Shown: piece by piece, positions 8,745-16,996 of the stretch | Numbering within the stretch: position 1 is the first letter of the stretch | Layout of the letters: every line of letters starts with the position of its first letter | Assembly (NCBI RefSeq): GCF_001927245.1 | Contig: NZ_MJUX01000001.1 | Location: 682,001-746,000 of the forward strand | Length of the DNA stretch: 64,000 bases | Source: Acuticoccus yangtzensis | Lineage (GTDB): Bacteria > Pseudomonadota > Alphaproteobacteria > Rhizobiales > Amorphaceae | Direction: 5' to 3' | Notes under the pieces: generated by a model | Databases searched by the model: none | Told to the model about the DNA's origin: nothing | Seen by the model: the letters and a program-made list of their open reading frames with translations, nothing else | Translations under genes and position numbers: made by a program

Positions 8745-8772
8745 CCGCCGCGGCCTCCGGAGGGCGCGGCGG
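8745..8772. terminator. GC-rich hairpin after the 8128-8727 gene
   Basis: The arms CCGCCGCG (8745-8752) and CGCGGCGG (8765-8772) form a perfect 8-bp stem with a 12-nt spacer, 17 bp after the stop codon. There is no T-run, so intrinsic termination would be weak. Confidence 0.4.
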
Positions 8773-8898
8773 AACCGCGCGGGCTGAGCCGGGTTTGCCC
8801 GTCTTCTGTTGCAAGGCTGGCGCGCCTATGCGCCGCCGCCCTCGCATCGCGCGGCGATGCCGACTATGTTGCAGTCAGAAGACAAGGGATTTCGTGAG

Positions 8899-9870
8899 AT
8901 GGTGACCGTCCTCGATCGCACCAGCGTGCGCCACCCGGAGAAGGCGAACCGGCCCGATGCGCCCGTGATGCGCAAACCGGACTGGATTCGCGTGCGTGCT
9001 CCGGGCTCGCCCGTCTATCGCGAGACGAAGGAGATCGTGAAGGAGAACGGCCTCGTCACCGTGTGCGAGGAGGCCGGCTGCCCGAACATCGGCGAGTGCT
9101 GGTCCAAGAAGCACGCCACCTTCATGATCATGGGCGACACCTGCACCCGCGCCTGCGCCTTCTGCAACGTGCGCACGGGGATACCGCAGGCACTCGACCC
9201 GAACGAGCCCCAGCACGTGGCCGATGCGACGGCCAAGCTCGGCCTCAACCACGTCGTGGTGACCTCCGTCGACCGTGACGACCTCGCCGACGGCGGCGCG
9301 CGCCACATGGCCGACACCATCCGCGCCATCCGCGCAACCGCACCGGGCACGACGATCGAGGTGCTGACGCCCGACTTCCTGAGGAAGCCCGGCGCGCTGG
9401 AAATCGTCGTCGAGGCGCGGCCGGACGTCTTCAACCACAATCTGGAGACGGTGCCTTCGCTCTACCTCAACGTCCGTCCCGGTGCGCGTTACTATCACTC
9501 GATCCGGCTGCTGGACCGGGTGAAGATGCTGGACCCCACCATCTTCACCAAGAGCGGAATCATGGTCGGCCTCGGCGAGCAGCGCAACGAGGTGCTGCAG
9601 CTGATGGACGATCTGCGCTCCGCCGACGTCGACTTCCTGACCATCGGCCAGTACCTCCAGCCGACGCGCAAGCATTATCCGGTGAAGGATTATGTGACGC
9701 CCGAGGCGTTCAAGGCCTACCACACGATCGCGATGGCCAAGGGCTTCCTGATGGTGTCCGCCTCGCCGCTCACCCGCTCGTCCCATCACGCGGGGGATGA
9801 CTATGCGCGGCTGAAGGCGGCGCGCGAGGCACGTGCGGCGACCGGGTCGGCCGGTCTCGTGAGGGCCTGA
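8899..9870 (+). CDS. lipA: Lipoyl synthase (radical SAM)
   Basis: Inserts two sulfur atoms into protein-bound octanoyl groups to make lipoate. The 323-residue protein shows both cluster motifs. The auxiliary [4Fe-4S] ligands are in [14 protein letters not shown], and the radical-SAM CxxxCxxC is in [13 protein letters not shown]. The C-terminal [13 protein letters not shown] contains the conserved RSS serine that ligates the auxiliary cluster. The ATG at 8899 gives the usual alphaproteobacterial N-terminus (MVTVLDR followed by [10 protein letters not shown]); the frame is open from 8809 but that leader is not conserved. Its TGA overlaps the ATG of the following RatA/Coq10 gene, a common alphaproteobacterial arrangement. 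Confidence 0.96.
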   Translation: MVTVLDRTSVRHPEKANRPDAPVMRKPDWIRVRAPGSPVYRETKEIVKENGLVTVCEEAGCPNIGECWSKKHATFMIMGDTCTRACAFCNVRTGIPQALDPNEPQHVADATAKLGLNHVVVTSVDRDDLADGGARHMADTIRAIRATAPGTTIEVLTPDFLRKPGALEIVVEARPDVFNHNLETVPSLYLNVRPGARYYHSIRLLDRVKMLDPTIFTKSGIMVGLGEQRNEVLQLMDDLRSADVDFLTIGQYLQPTRKHYPVKDYVTPEAFKAYHTIAMAKGFLMVSASPLTRSSHHAGDDYARLKAAREARAATGSAGLVRA

Positions 9871-10328
9871 TGCCCCAGTTCGAGACCACGCGCCGCGTCA
9901 ACCACAGCGTCGACAACATGTTCGACCTGGTGGCCGACGTGAGCGCCTATCCGCGTTTCGTGCCGCTGTGCAAGGCGCTCAGCGTGCGGCGGCGCGACAC
10001 CTTGCCGGATGGGCGTGAGGTCCTCGTCGCCGAGATGACGGTGGCCTACAAGTTCATCCGGGAGACCTTCACCTCGCGGGTGGTGCTGGACCGCGCCAAC
10101 AACGTGATCGACGTGACCTATCTGGACGGCCCCTTCAAGGAGCTGTTCAACCGCTGGACCTTCACGCCGGTGGACGACACGACCACGGACGTCCACTTCT
10201 CGATCCGCTACGAGTTCAAGAGCCGCACCCTGGCCGCGGTGATGGGCCAGGTGTTCGACCACGCCTTCCGCCGCTTCGCCGCCGCGTTCGAGGAGCGCGC
10301 CGACAAGGTCTACGGCCTCCCCGCCTGA
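9870..10328 (+). CDS. RatA/Coq10-family START-domain protein
   Basis: A 152-residue SRPBCC/START protein with the family pattern: FETTRRVNHSVDNMFDLVAD, VSAYPRFVPLC, and a C-terminal helix VMGQVFDHAFRRFAAAFEERA. Homologues are described either as coenzyme Q-binding Coq10 proteins, which support respiration, or as the RatA toxin, which binds the 50S subunit. In alphaproteobacteria next to lipA, the ubiquinone-binding role is the more likely reading, but the sequence does not decide it. The start codon overlaps the lipA stop by one base (TGATG), indicating translational coupling. Confidence 0.9.
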   Translation: MPQFETTRRVNHSVDNMFDLVADVSAYPRFVPLCKALSVRRRDTLPDGREVLVAEMTVAYKFIRETFTSRVVLDRANNVIDVTYLDGPFKELFNRWTFTPVDDTTTDVHFSIRYEFKSRTLAAVMGQVFDHAFRRFAAAFEERADKVYGLPA

Positions 10329-10416
10329 AGGCCGGTCGCCGGCGCGCGCAAAGGTGCGGACAGCGCCGGAACGAGGGTGCCCCTGCCGCTCGCCGCGTGC
10401 TAGTGTCTCGCCCGTC

Positions 10417-10493
10417 GTCCTCGTAGCTCAGCAGGATAGAGCACAGGATTCCTAATCCTGGGGTCGCAGGTTCGAATCCTGCCGGGGACACCA
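10417..10493 (+). tRNA. tRNA-Arg(CCT)
   Basis: A complete 77-nt cloverleaf. The acceptor stem pairs GTCCTCG with CGGGGAC, and the D arm is GCTC/GAGC. The anticodon stem CAGGA/TCCTG encloses the loop TTCCTAA with anticodon CCT. The T arm is GCAGG/CCTGC around TTCGAAT. A genomically encoded CCA occupies 10491-10493. It reads AGG arginine codons, rare in this GC-rich genome. Confidence 0.97.
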
Positions 10494-10514
10494 TTTCGCC
10501 CCACACCGGCCCGC

Positions 10515-11486
10515 TCACGCCGGGGTGCCTTGCGCCGGTCGCGGGGCGGCGAGGGCGGCGGCATGGTCGCGGGTGGCGGCGATGAAATCGTCGACGCTGC
10601 GTTCCAGCTCCTCCACTTCGGCCGTGAACCAGTCCACCAGCGTCTTGACGTGGGGCGGCGCGTCATCGGCCACCATCAGGAAAAAGCTGCGATCGAGGCT
10701 CGCGACATAGGGGAAGGGCGCAACGAGGCGGCCTGCCCGTAAATCTCCCATCACGAGGGCCAATTGGCCCATCGCGACGCCAGAGCCGCCCAGCGCGGCC
10801 TCATAGGCGAGGTCGGAGTTGCCGAACAGGATCGAACGCTCGGGCCGCGCCATCGTGTTCGGCAGGGAGGCCCGCCAGAACGGCCAGTCGTCCAACCGGT
10901 TCTGCGACTCCAGCAAGATCGCCCTGTCGAGATCCTCCAGCCGCCGCAACGGGTTCTGCTCCAGATAGGCCGGGCTCGCCACCGGCGTCAGGCGGGCACT
11001 GTGAAGACGCACGCTGCGCACACCCGGCCAGCCGCCGAACCCGTCGCGGACGGCGATGGAGGACCCCGCCGGCGCCCGCGTGATCCAGTGGGACGACGTG
11101 ATCTGCACCTCGATGTCCGGAAAGAGTGCGTAAAAGCGCGGCAGACGCGGGATCAGAACCCGCCGCGCGTGGGTCGGATAGATCAGGATCTGGATCGCGC
11201 CCTTGTCGGTGCCGCGGCTCGCGACCGCGTTGACGGCCGAGTCGATCTGCTGGAACGCCGGCATCAACACCGCCGCCAGCATCTGCCCCTCCCGCGTCAA
11301 CGTCACCGACTGGTGGCCGCGCTCGAAAAGCGCGCAGCCGATGCGCTTTTCCAGCGTGCGGATCTGCTGGCTCACCGCGCTCTGCGTCACGCAAATTTCC
11401 GCCGCCGCCTGGGTGAAGCTCGAATGGCGGGCAGCCGCCTCGAAGGCCCGCAGGTGGTTGAGGGGCAGCTTCAACTCATTAGCCAT
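10515..11486 (-). CDS. LysR-family transcriptional regulator (GcvA-like)
   Basis: A 323-residue LTTR. The N-terminal winged helix reads LNHLRAFEAAARHSSFTQAA and VTQSAVSQQIRTLEKRIG; the remainder is the periplasmic-binding-like effector domain. The ATG at 11486 (MANELKLPLNHLRAFE) gives the standard family start; the frame is open to 11540. It is divergent from the CoA-transferase/TRAP cluster, with 126 bp between start codons, and is the obvious candidate regulator of that cluster. A perfect ATTAG-N5-CTAAT dyad overlaps its own start codon, consistent with autoregulation. The effector is unknown but is probably the imported acid or its CoA ester. Confidence 0.92.
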   Translation of the reverse strand: MANELKLPLNHLRAFEAAARHSSFTQAAAEICVTQSAVSQQIRTLEKRIGCALFERGHQSVTLTREGQMLAAVLMPAFQQIDSAVNAVASRGTDKGAIQILIYPTHARRVLIPRLPRFYALFPDIEVQITSSHWITRAPAGSSIAVRDGFGGWPGVRSVRLHSARLTPVASPAYLEQNPLRRLEDLDRAILLESQNRLDDWPFWRASLPNTMARPERSILFGNSDLAYEAALGGSGVAMGQLALVMGDLRAGRLVAPFPYVASLDRSFFLMVADDAPPHVKTLVDWFTAEVEELERSVDDFIAATRDHAAALAAPRPAQGTPA

Positions 11487-11493
11487 GCTAATG
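11477..11493. promoter_or_regulatory. LysR-type (T-N11-A) operator overlapping the regulator's start codon
   Basis: CATTAGCCATGCTAATG is a perfect 6-bp inverted repeat with a 5-base spacer. It satisfies the T-N11-A rule for LTTR recognition sites. It spans the LysR ATG (11486-11484 on the minus strand). A looser similar element lies at about 11539-11553 nearer the CoA-transferase gene. Confidence 0.5.
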
Positions 11494-11612
11494 CATTCGA
11501 CCTCTTTTTTATCGCTTGCCGCAAATCGGTGCGTGATCATTAATCTCTAAGTGCCTGCAAAAAATACACAAGAAAGCCCGGTCAAGCCGGGTCGGGGCAC
11601 CGGGGAGGAACC

Positions 11613-12836
11613 ATGCGGAAAGACGTGCATCAGAAGAGCTTCACGCCGGAGGCGGTGGGGCCGCTGAAAGGCGTGCGGGTCGTCGATGCCTCGCGCCTCG
11701 TGTGCGGTAATACGTTGACTTTCATGCTCGCCGACTTCGGCGCCGAGGTCATCAAGGTGGAGCGTCCCGTGACGGGCGATCCCTTGCGCGAGTGGAAGAA
11801 CGGCGGCCACAGCCTTTATTGGAAGATTTTCGGCCGCAACAAGAAGAGCACCGCCATCGACTTCGCCCGCCCCGAGGGGCGCGACGTGCTCTTGCGCCTT
11901 CTGGAAGCCGCGGACTGCTTCGTTGAAAGCTTCCGCTACGGCACGCTGGAAAAGCTGGGCCTTGGGCCGGACGACCTGTTGAAGCGCAATCCGCGCCTCG
12001 TCATCGTGCGGGTCTCCGGCTGGGGCCAGACCGGGCCGTACCGCACGCGGCCGGGCTTCGGCACGCTCATCGAATCCTTCGCAGGCTTTGCCGAGAAGAG
12101 CGGCTATCCGGACCGGCCGCCGCTTCTGCCCAACATGCCGCTCGCCGACCAGGTGGCGGGCCTCACGGGCGCCTTCGCCACGCTCGCCGCCCTGCGCCAT
12201 GCGGAGGCGACCGGCGAGGGCCAGGTGGTGGACCTTTCCATCCTCGAACCGCTGCACGCGCTGATTTCGGCGGACGCCGCCATCTACGACGCCTGTGGCG
12301 AGAAGCCCCAGCGCACCGGCAGCCGCTCGGTCACGGTCGCCCCGCGCAACGTCTATCAGACCGCGGACGGGCCCTATATCGCGATCGCCGCGTCCATGCA
12401 GTCGATGGCGCATCGCCTGCTGGCGGCCATCGGACGGCCCGAGTTGAACGAGGATCCGCGCTACCGCCTGCCCGAGGACCGGGTGCGCAACGCCGATGAT
12501 CTCGACCAGATCATCGCCGACTGGGTGCGCAGCCGCTCCCTCGCCGACAACCTGAAGATCCTTGGCGATGCCGGCGTCACCGTCGGCCCCGTCAACGCCG
12601 TCGACATGCTGATCGAGGATGAGCACGTCGCCGAACGTGAGGTGCTGGTGCGGGTTCCGGACGAGGAGGCCGGCACGGTTTTGATGCCCGGCATCTTCCC
12701 GCGGCTGGACCGATCTCCCGGTGCCCTGCGCACCCCCGCCCCCGGCATCGGCGACCATACCGAAGAGATCCTGACCGGCCTCGGCGTCGAGCCGTCACAG
12801 CTCGCGGCGCTGCGCGAAAGCGGCGCGGTCCAGTAG
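11613..12836 (+). CDS. Family III CoA transferase (CaiB/BaiF type)
   Basis: A 407-residue enzyme that moves CoA between carboxylic acids. Family hallmarks are LKGVRVVDASRLVCGNTLTF, the ADFGAEVIKVERP segment, and the GRNKKSTAIDFARPEGRD segment. The catalytic aspartate is Asp179 in MPLADQVAGLTGAFA. GGGGAGGA precedes the ATG. The gene opens the catabolic cluster and is followed by TRAP transporter genes, two MaoC-type hydratase genes and an HMG-CoA-lyase-type gene. It probably loads CoA onto the imported acid using succinyl-CoA or acetyl-CoA as donor. The family includes succinyl-CoA:mesaconate/itaconate, formyl-CoA and crotonobetainyl-CoA transferases, and specificity cannot be read from the sequence. 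Confidence 0.9.
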   Translation: MRKDVHQKSFTPEAVGPLKGVRVVDASRLVCGNTLTFMLADFGAEVIKVERPVTGDPLREWKNGGHSLYWKIFGRNKKSTAIDFARPEGRDVLLRLLEAADCFVESFRYGTLEKLGLGPDDLLKRNPRLVIVRVSGWGQTGPYRTRPGFGTLIESFAGFAEKSGYPDRPPLLPNMPLADQVAGLTGAFATLAALRHAEATGEGQVVDLSILEPLHALISADAAIYDACGEKPQRTGSRSVTVAPRNVYQTADGPYIAIAASMQSMAHRLLAAIGRPELNEDPRYRLPEDRVRNADDLDQIIADWVRSRSLADNLKILGDAGVTVGPVNAVDMLIEDEHVAEREVLVRVPDEEAGTVLMPGIFPRLDRSPGALRTPAPGIGDHTEEILTGLGVEPSQLAALRESGAVQ

Positions 12837-12975
12837 CGCCCGACGCCGCCGCGCCGCTGCGCGACGGGCAGGCGCCCCCCTTCACGAAATCCGGTAGCGG
12901 CCGCCAAGAGCCGCACCACCTTCGTCAGCCGGCTCGTTCCGGCGATCACGACACGCCCGGGAGGCACACCGCTCA

Positions 12976-14268
12976 ATGGACTTCGTATTCGTGCTTTTGA
13001 CCCTGTTCGGGTTGCTGCTCATCGGCGCGCCGATCTTTCTGGCGCTCGGGACGGCGGGCCTCTTGGGTCTGTTCCTGGAGCGCGGACCGATGGCGCTGAC
13101 CCTCGCCAGCTCCTCGATCTTCAGCCAGCTCCACCACTTCGAGCTCGTCGCTCTGCCGCTCTTCATCCTGATGGGCTTCGTGCTGGTCGAAACGCCGATC
13201 GGGCGCGACCTCTTCCGCGCCGCGGAGCAATGGTTCGGCTGGCTGCGCGGCGGCCTCGCCATCTCCTCGGTCGGCACCTGCACCGTGTTCGGTGCGATGA
13301 GCGGCGTCTCCATCGCCGGCGTCGCCTCGGTCGGGGCGCTCGCGGTGCCGGAGATGATCGACCGCGGCTATTCCCGTTCGCTCGCCGCCGGCAGCGTGGT
13401 GACGGCCGGGGCGCTCGCGATGCTCATTCCCCCCAGCGTCCCCTTCATCATCTACAGCGCGATGACCGGCGTCTCGATCGCCGACCTCTTCGTGGCGGGC
13501 ATCGTCCCGGGCCTGTCGCTCGCGCTCGCCTTCTCGGTCTACATCTATATCCGCGCGACCTTGAACCCGTCCGAGGCGCCGCAGCCCGAGGGCAGCGTCG
13601 GCTGGGGGTCCAAGTTCAAGAGCCTGTCGCGCGTGTGGCACGCTCTGCTGCTCATCTTCATCGTGCTCGGCGCCATCTATGGCGGCGTCGCGACGCCCAG
13701 CGAGGCGTCCGCGGTCGGCGCGCTCGGCGCCTTCATCATCGCCGGTGCCGTCTATCGCACGCTGGACTGGGCGGCGGTGAAGCGCATCTTCGTCACCAGC
13801 CTCAACGTGACGGCGGCCGTCCTTCTCATCATGGCCGCCGCGCGCATCTTCGGCGACTATCTCAACCTCGCCCGCATTCCGTTCTTCCTCTCGGAATCGA
13901 TCGTGGCGATGGACATCACCCCGCTTGCGGTGATCCTCGTCATCGCCACCTTCCTCATCCTGCTCGGCATGTTCGTCGACGCGGGGTCGATCATCGTGGT
14001 GACGACGCCGATCCTGCTGCCGGTGATCCTGGCGCTCGGCTACGATCCGCTCTGGTTCGGCGTCGTTCTGGTGCTCACCCTGGAAATCGCGGTGGTGACG
14101 CCGCCGGTGGGCCTCAACCTCTACGCGCTGCGGGGTACGTGCCCGTTCCTGAGGATCGAGGAAATCATCCGCAGTGCCATGCCCTTCGTCGGCATCCAGA
14201 TCCTGGTGCTGCTCCTCTTCATCCTGATCCCCGAGCTGGCCCTCTGGCTGCCGCACGCGGTCCGCTAA
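12976..14268 (+). CDS. TRAP transporter large permease (DctM-like)
   Basis: A 430-residue membrane protein with about 12 hydrophobic segments, the Na+/substrate-translocating subunit of a tripartite ATP-independent periplasmic transporter. DctM landmarks include LVALPLFILMGFVL near residue 60, SGVSIAGVASVGALAVPEM, and the C-terminal VVTPPVGLNLYALRG loop. GGGAGG precedes the ATG. The order here is M-P-Q, with the binding protein and small permease genes following immediately. The position after the CoA transferase gene argues that the ligand is the substrate of that enzyme. Confidence 0.95.
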   Translation: MDFVFVLLTLFGLLLIGAPIFLALGTAGLLGLFLERGPMALTLASSSIFSQLHHFELVALPLFILMGFVLVETPIGRDLFRAAEQWFGWLRGGLAISSVGTCTVFGAMSGVSIAGVASVGALAVPEMIDRGYSRSLAAGSVVTAGALAMLIPPSVPFIIYSAMTGVSIADLFVAGIVPGLSLALAFSVYIYIRATLNPSEAPQPEGSVGWGSKFKSLSRVWHALLLIFIVLGAIYGGVATPSEASAVGALGAFIIAGAVYRTLDWAAVKRIFVTSLNVTAAVLLIMAAARIFGDYLNLARIPFFLSESIVAMDITPLAVILVIATFLILLGMFVDAGSIIVVTTPILLPVILALGYDPLWFGVVLVLTLEIAVVTPPVGLNLYALRGTCPFLRIEEIIRSAMPFVGIQILVLLLFILIPELALWLPHAVR

Positions 14269-14292
14269 CAAAAAACCAAGGGAAAAACGTCC

Positions 14293-15324
14293 GTGATTTC
14301 GAAGCGTTCACTCCTCAAGGGGGCCATGGCCCTTCCGGCTCTCGCCGCCCTTCCCGGCAGCCTCCGCCCCGCCTTCGCGGCGCAGAAGATGACCGGCGTC
14401 ACCTACCTGACGCCCGCCTACGAGTCGCTGCTGTGGGGCTTTCACGGCTTCGTCGACGCGCTGAAGGAAGCCGGCGGCGGCGAGATCGAGGTCGACTTCT
14501 ACGACTCCGGCACGCTGCTGTCGGCCGCCGAGCAGGTCTCGGGCCTGCGCTCCGGCCTGATCGACTTCATGTTCCACACCACCAGCTACATCAACGGCTC
14601 CTTCCCGATCCTCGGCGTGACGGGCCTGCCTTATGTGGTGGACGAGCTGTTCCGGAACCCGGACCGGCTGAAGATCGGTAGCCCCCTCTTCACGCTGATC
14701 AAAGAGGAAGTCGCCAAGCAGAACATGGAGCTTCTCTCGCTGAGCGGCGGCATCCTCGAGCCGGACTATCTGTGGAGCGGCAGCAGCGCCATCAACTCCA
14801 TGGACGCCATCTCCGGTAAGCGCATCCGCGTTCAGGGCCTCGAGGCGTCGACGGTGCTCGAGAATCTCGGCGCCGCGGTGGTCTCCCTGCCCTCCTCCGA
14901 GCTCTACCTCGCCATCCAGCGCGGCACGATCGACGGCCTGGTGGCCAACGTCGCGACCGTCGACGGGCGCCGCCTGCAGGAGCAGACCAGCCAGGTGCTG
15001 AAGCTCCCCATCGGCGCCAACACGCAAGGCCTCTTCATGCTGAAGAGCAGCTACGAGCGCCTCCCCGACGAGACGAAGGACGCACTCGCCACCGCCACCG
15101 CCTGGTTCGACGAGAACGCCGCGCGCCACATCGTCGAGGACGACATCCCGACCGTGTGGCCGAAGATGGTCGAGGCGGGCGTCGACGTGATCGAGCCGTC
15201 CGAGGCCGACATGGAGAAGTTCCGCGAGATGTCCGAGCCGATCTGGGAGACCTGGAAGGGTCAGGTCGGCGAGGAGGTCGGCGACCGGGCGCTGAAGCTC
15301 GCCCTCGGCCAGACCGAGGGCTGA
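14293..15324 (+). CDS. TRAP transporter substrate-binding protein (DctP-like)
   Basis: A 343-residue periplasmic receptor starting with GTG at 14293 (AAGGGA upstream). The leader ISKRSLLKGAMALPALAALP is a signal peptide with a KR pair resembling, but not matching, a canonical twin-arginine motif; cleavage is likely after AFAA. The DctP fold is indicated by QVSGLRSGLIDFMFHTTSYI and GKRIRVQGLEASTVLENLGA. The arginine in the IRVQG stretch occupies the region where DctP proteins hold the ligand carboxylate. Only 24 bp separates it from the DctM gene, and the small permease gene follows at once. The ligand is unknown; a carboxylate is expected. Confidence 0.93.
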   Translation: MISKRSLLKGAMALPALAALPGSLRPAFAAQKMTGVTYLTPAYESLLWGFHGFVDALKEAGGGEIEVDFYDSGTLLSAAEQVSGLRSGLIDFMFHTTSYINGSFPILGVTGLPYVVDELFRNPDRLKIGSPLFTLIKEEVAKQNMELLSLSGGILEPDYLWSGSSAINSMDAISGKRIRVQGLEASTVLENLGAAVVSLPSSELYLAIQRGTIDGLVANVATVDGRRLQEQTSQVLKLPIGANTQGLFMLKSSYERLPDETKDALATATAWFDENAARHIVEDDIPTVWPKMVEAGVDVIEPSEADMEKFREMSEPIWETWKGQVGEEVGDRALKLALGQTEG

Positions 15325-15327
15325 GTG

Positions 15328-15870
15328 ATGCAGACGGTCGCCCGCTTCATCGTCACGGTCGAGCGCTGGTGTGCCGTCAGCGCCCAGCTCGCCCTCGCCT
15401 TCATGATGGTGTCGATCTCCTACGACGCCATCATGCGCTACGCCTTCGCCGCTCCGACACGCTGGAGCTTCGAGGTGAACGGCTTCCTGATGATCTACAT
15501 CGCGATGATTCCGGCCGCGAGCATCCTACGCACCGGCGATCATCTCAACGTGGAGTTCATCTCGAACCTGATGAAGGGATGGCTGCGCACGGTGCAGCGG
15601 ATCGTGGTGTGGACCCTCGGCCTCGCGTTCTCGCTCCTCATGCTGAAGTACACCTTCATCGGCGCGCACGAGGCGTGGGCCTACAACGAACGGATGTCGA
15701 CGACCCTCGGGACGCCGATGGTCCTGCCCAAGGCCATCCTGCCGTTCGGCTTCACGCTGCTGTCCCTGCAGTTCGGCCTGAACCTCCTCGGAGAGTTCAT
15801 GCGCCTGCCGGCCGGCACCGTCACCGGCGCTCCCACCGACCCGCTCGATGAGCCCAAGCCCGCGATCTGA
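15328..15870 (+). CDS. TRAP transporter small permease (DctQ-like)
   Basis: A 180-residue protein with four predicted membrane helices and the DctQ segments RYAFAAPTRWSFEVNGFLMI and RTGDHLNVEFI. An ATG at 15328 is used; the GTG at 15325 directly before it would add one residue. It begins 3 bp after the DctP stop, completing the M-P-Q operon, and precedes the two hydratase genes by 80 bp. Confidence 0.92.
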   Translation: MQTVARFIVTVERWCAVSAQLALAFMMVSISYDAIMRYAFAAPTRWSFEVNGFLMIYIAMIPAASILRTGDHLNVEFISNLMKGWLRTVQRIVVWTLGLAFSLLMLKYTFIGAHEAWAYNERMSTTLGTPMVLPKAILPFGFTLLSLQFGLNLLGEFMRLPAGTVTGAPTDPLDEPKPAI

Positions 15871-15950
15871 CCCGCGCGGCACGTGCCGGGCCGCCCCCAT
15901 CGCGGGCGCGGCGGCCCGGCCTCATCGGCTTTTGGAAAGACCTCATCATC

Positions 15951-16478
15951 ATGACCGACCTGGACGTGAACTACATCACCGATGACGTGAAGGCGCTCAT
16001 CGGCATGGAGTCCGACTTTTGCGAGATGCCTCACCCCGTGGAGGCGTCCGAAGTGCGCCGCTTCCACCACGCGGTGATGGACGATTCGCCCCGCTACTCC
16101 GACGCCGGCGCCTCGCGCTATGGCGGCCCGGTCGCCCCGCTCGGCTTCCCCGTCCACATGTATCGCCGCCGGCCGGGCGAACCGGACCCGCTCGACGGGA
16201 TGGACCGTCCCGACCGTGACGGCCTCGACCGCAAGCTGCGCCCCGGCCTTCCGCCGATCGACGTGCCGCTGACCCGGCTGTTGAATGGCGGCTACCGCTA
16301 CACCTTCTACCGCTACGCCGAGATCGGCGACCGCATCTTCGTGAAGAGCCGGTACCGCGACATCTACCAGCGCAGCGGGCGCTCGGGCGTGATGGTGCTG
16401 TTCGACATCGAAGACACCTACGTCAACCAGGATCGCGAGCTGCTCCTGGAGACGAAAAACACCATCATCTTGCGCTGA
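15951..16478 (+). CDS. FAS1-like (MaoC N-terminal type) dehydratase-domain protein
   Basis: A 175-residue single hot-dog domain of the FAS1-like/MaoC_dehydrat_N type, seen in VEASEVRRFHHAVMDDSPRY, APLGFPVHMY, and RLLNGGYRYTFYRYAEIGDRI. In this group two half-size hot-dog proteins usually pair to form one enoyl-CoA hydratase; this one lacks the catalytic D-x-x-x-x-H motif, which is supplied by the next gene. It sits 10 bp before that gene, so a heteromeric hydratase is likely. Known two-part or fused relatives hydrate mesaconyl-CoA, itaconyl-CoA or similar substrates. Confidence 0.78.
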   Translation: MTDLDVNYITDDVKALIGMESDFCEMPHPVEASEVRRFHHAVMDDSPRYSDAGASRYGGPVAPLGFPVHMYRRRPGEPDPLDGMDRPDRDGLDRKLRPGLPPIDVPLTRLLNGGYRYTFYRYAEIGDRIFVKSRYRDIYQRSGRSGVMVLFDIEDTYVNQDRELLLETKNTIILR

Positions 16479-16488
16479 GGAGACCGCC

Positions 16489-16983
16489 GTGTTGGCAAAA
16501 ACGCCGCTATTCGACAGCATCAACGTCGGCGATTCCATCACGCCGCTCGTCAAAGGGCCGATGACGACCGCGCACATCATGCGCTGGTCCTCGGCGATCG
16601 AGAATTGGCATCGCATCCACTATGACCGGACCTACGCCCAGGAGCACGACAAGCTACCGGACGTGATGGTCAACGGCTCGTGGAAGCAGCACGTGCTCAT
16701 CCAGCTCGTCAGCGACTGGGCGGGCGAGGACGGCTGGGTGGTCGAGATCGACTTCCAGTTCCGCGGCATGGACGTGCCGGGCAACACCCTCACCGCCTTC
16801 GGCACCGTGACCGAGACGCGCGATTGCGGCGCCTACGGTCTCGTCATGCTGGAGATCGGCCTGAAGAACGAGACCGGCCAGAACGGCACGCCCGGCACCG
16901 CGAGCGTACTTCTGCCCAAGGCGGGCGGGCCGCCGGTCCCCTACCCGTTCGACCCGGCCATCCTCGCCGGCGCCGAGAGCTGA
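16489..16983 (+). CDS. MaoC-like acyl-CoA hydratase (hot-dog fold)
   Basis: A 164-residue hot-dog protein starting at GTG 16489 (AGGAGA upstream). The hydratase-2 catalytic region is recognisable as MRWSSAIENWHRIHYDRTYA, with the active-site Asp/His pair represented around NWHRIHYD, followed by LPDVMVNGSWKQHVLIQLV. This is probably the catalytic half of a two-subunit enoyl-CoA hydratase with the preceding FAS1-like protein. It likely adds water to an unsaturated acyl-CoA made by the CoA transferase. Substrate identity is inferred from context only. Confidence 0.82.
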   Translation: MLAKTPLFDSINVGDSITPLVKGPMTTAHIMRWSSAIENWHRIHYDRTYAQEHDKLPDVMVNGSWKQHVLIQLVSDWAGEDGWVVEIDFQFRGMDVPGNTLTAFGTVTETRDCGAYGLVMLEIGLKNETGQNGTPGTASVLLPKAGGPPVPYPFDPAILAGAES

Positions 16984-16996
16984 GAGGAGCGACACG

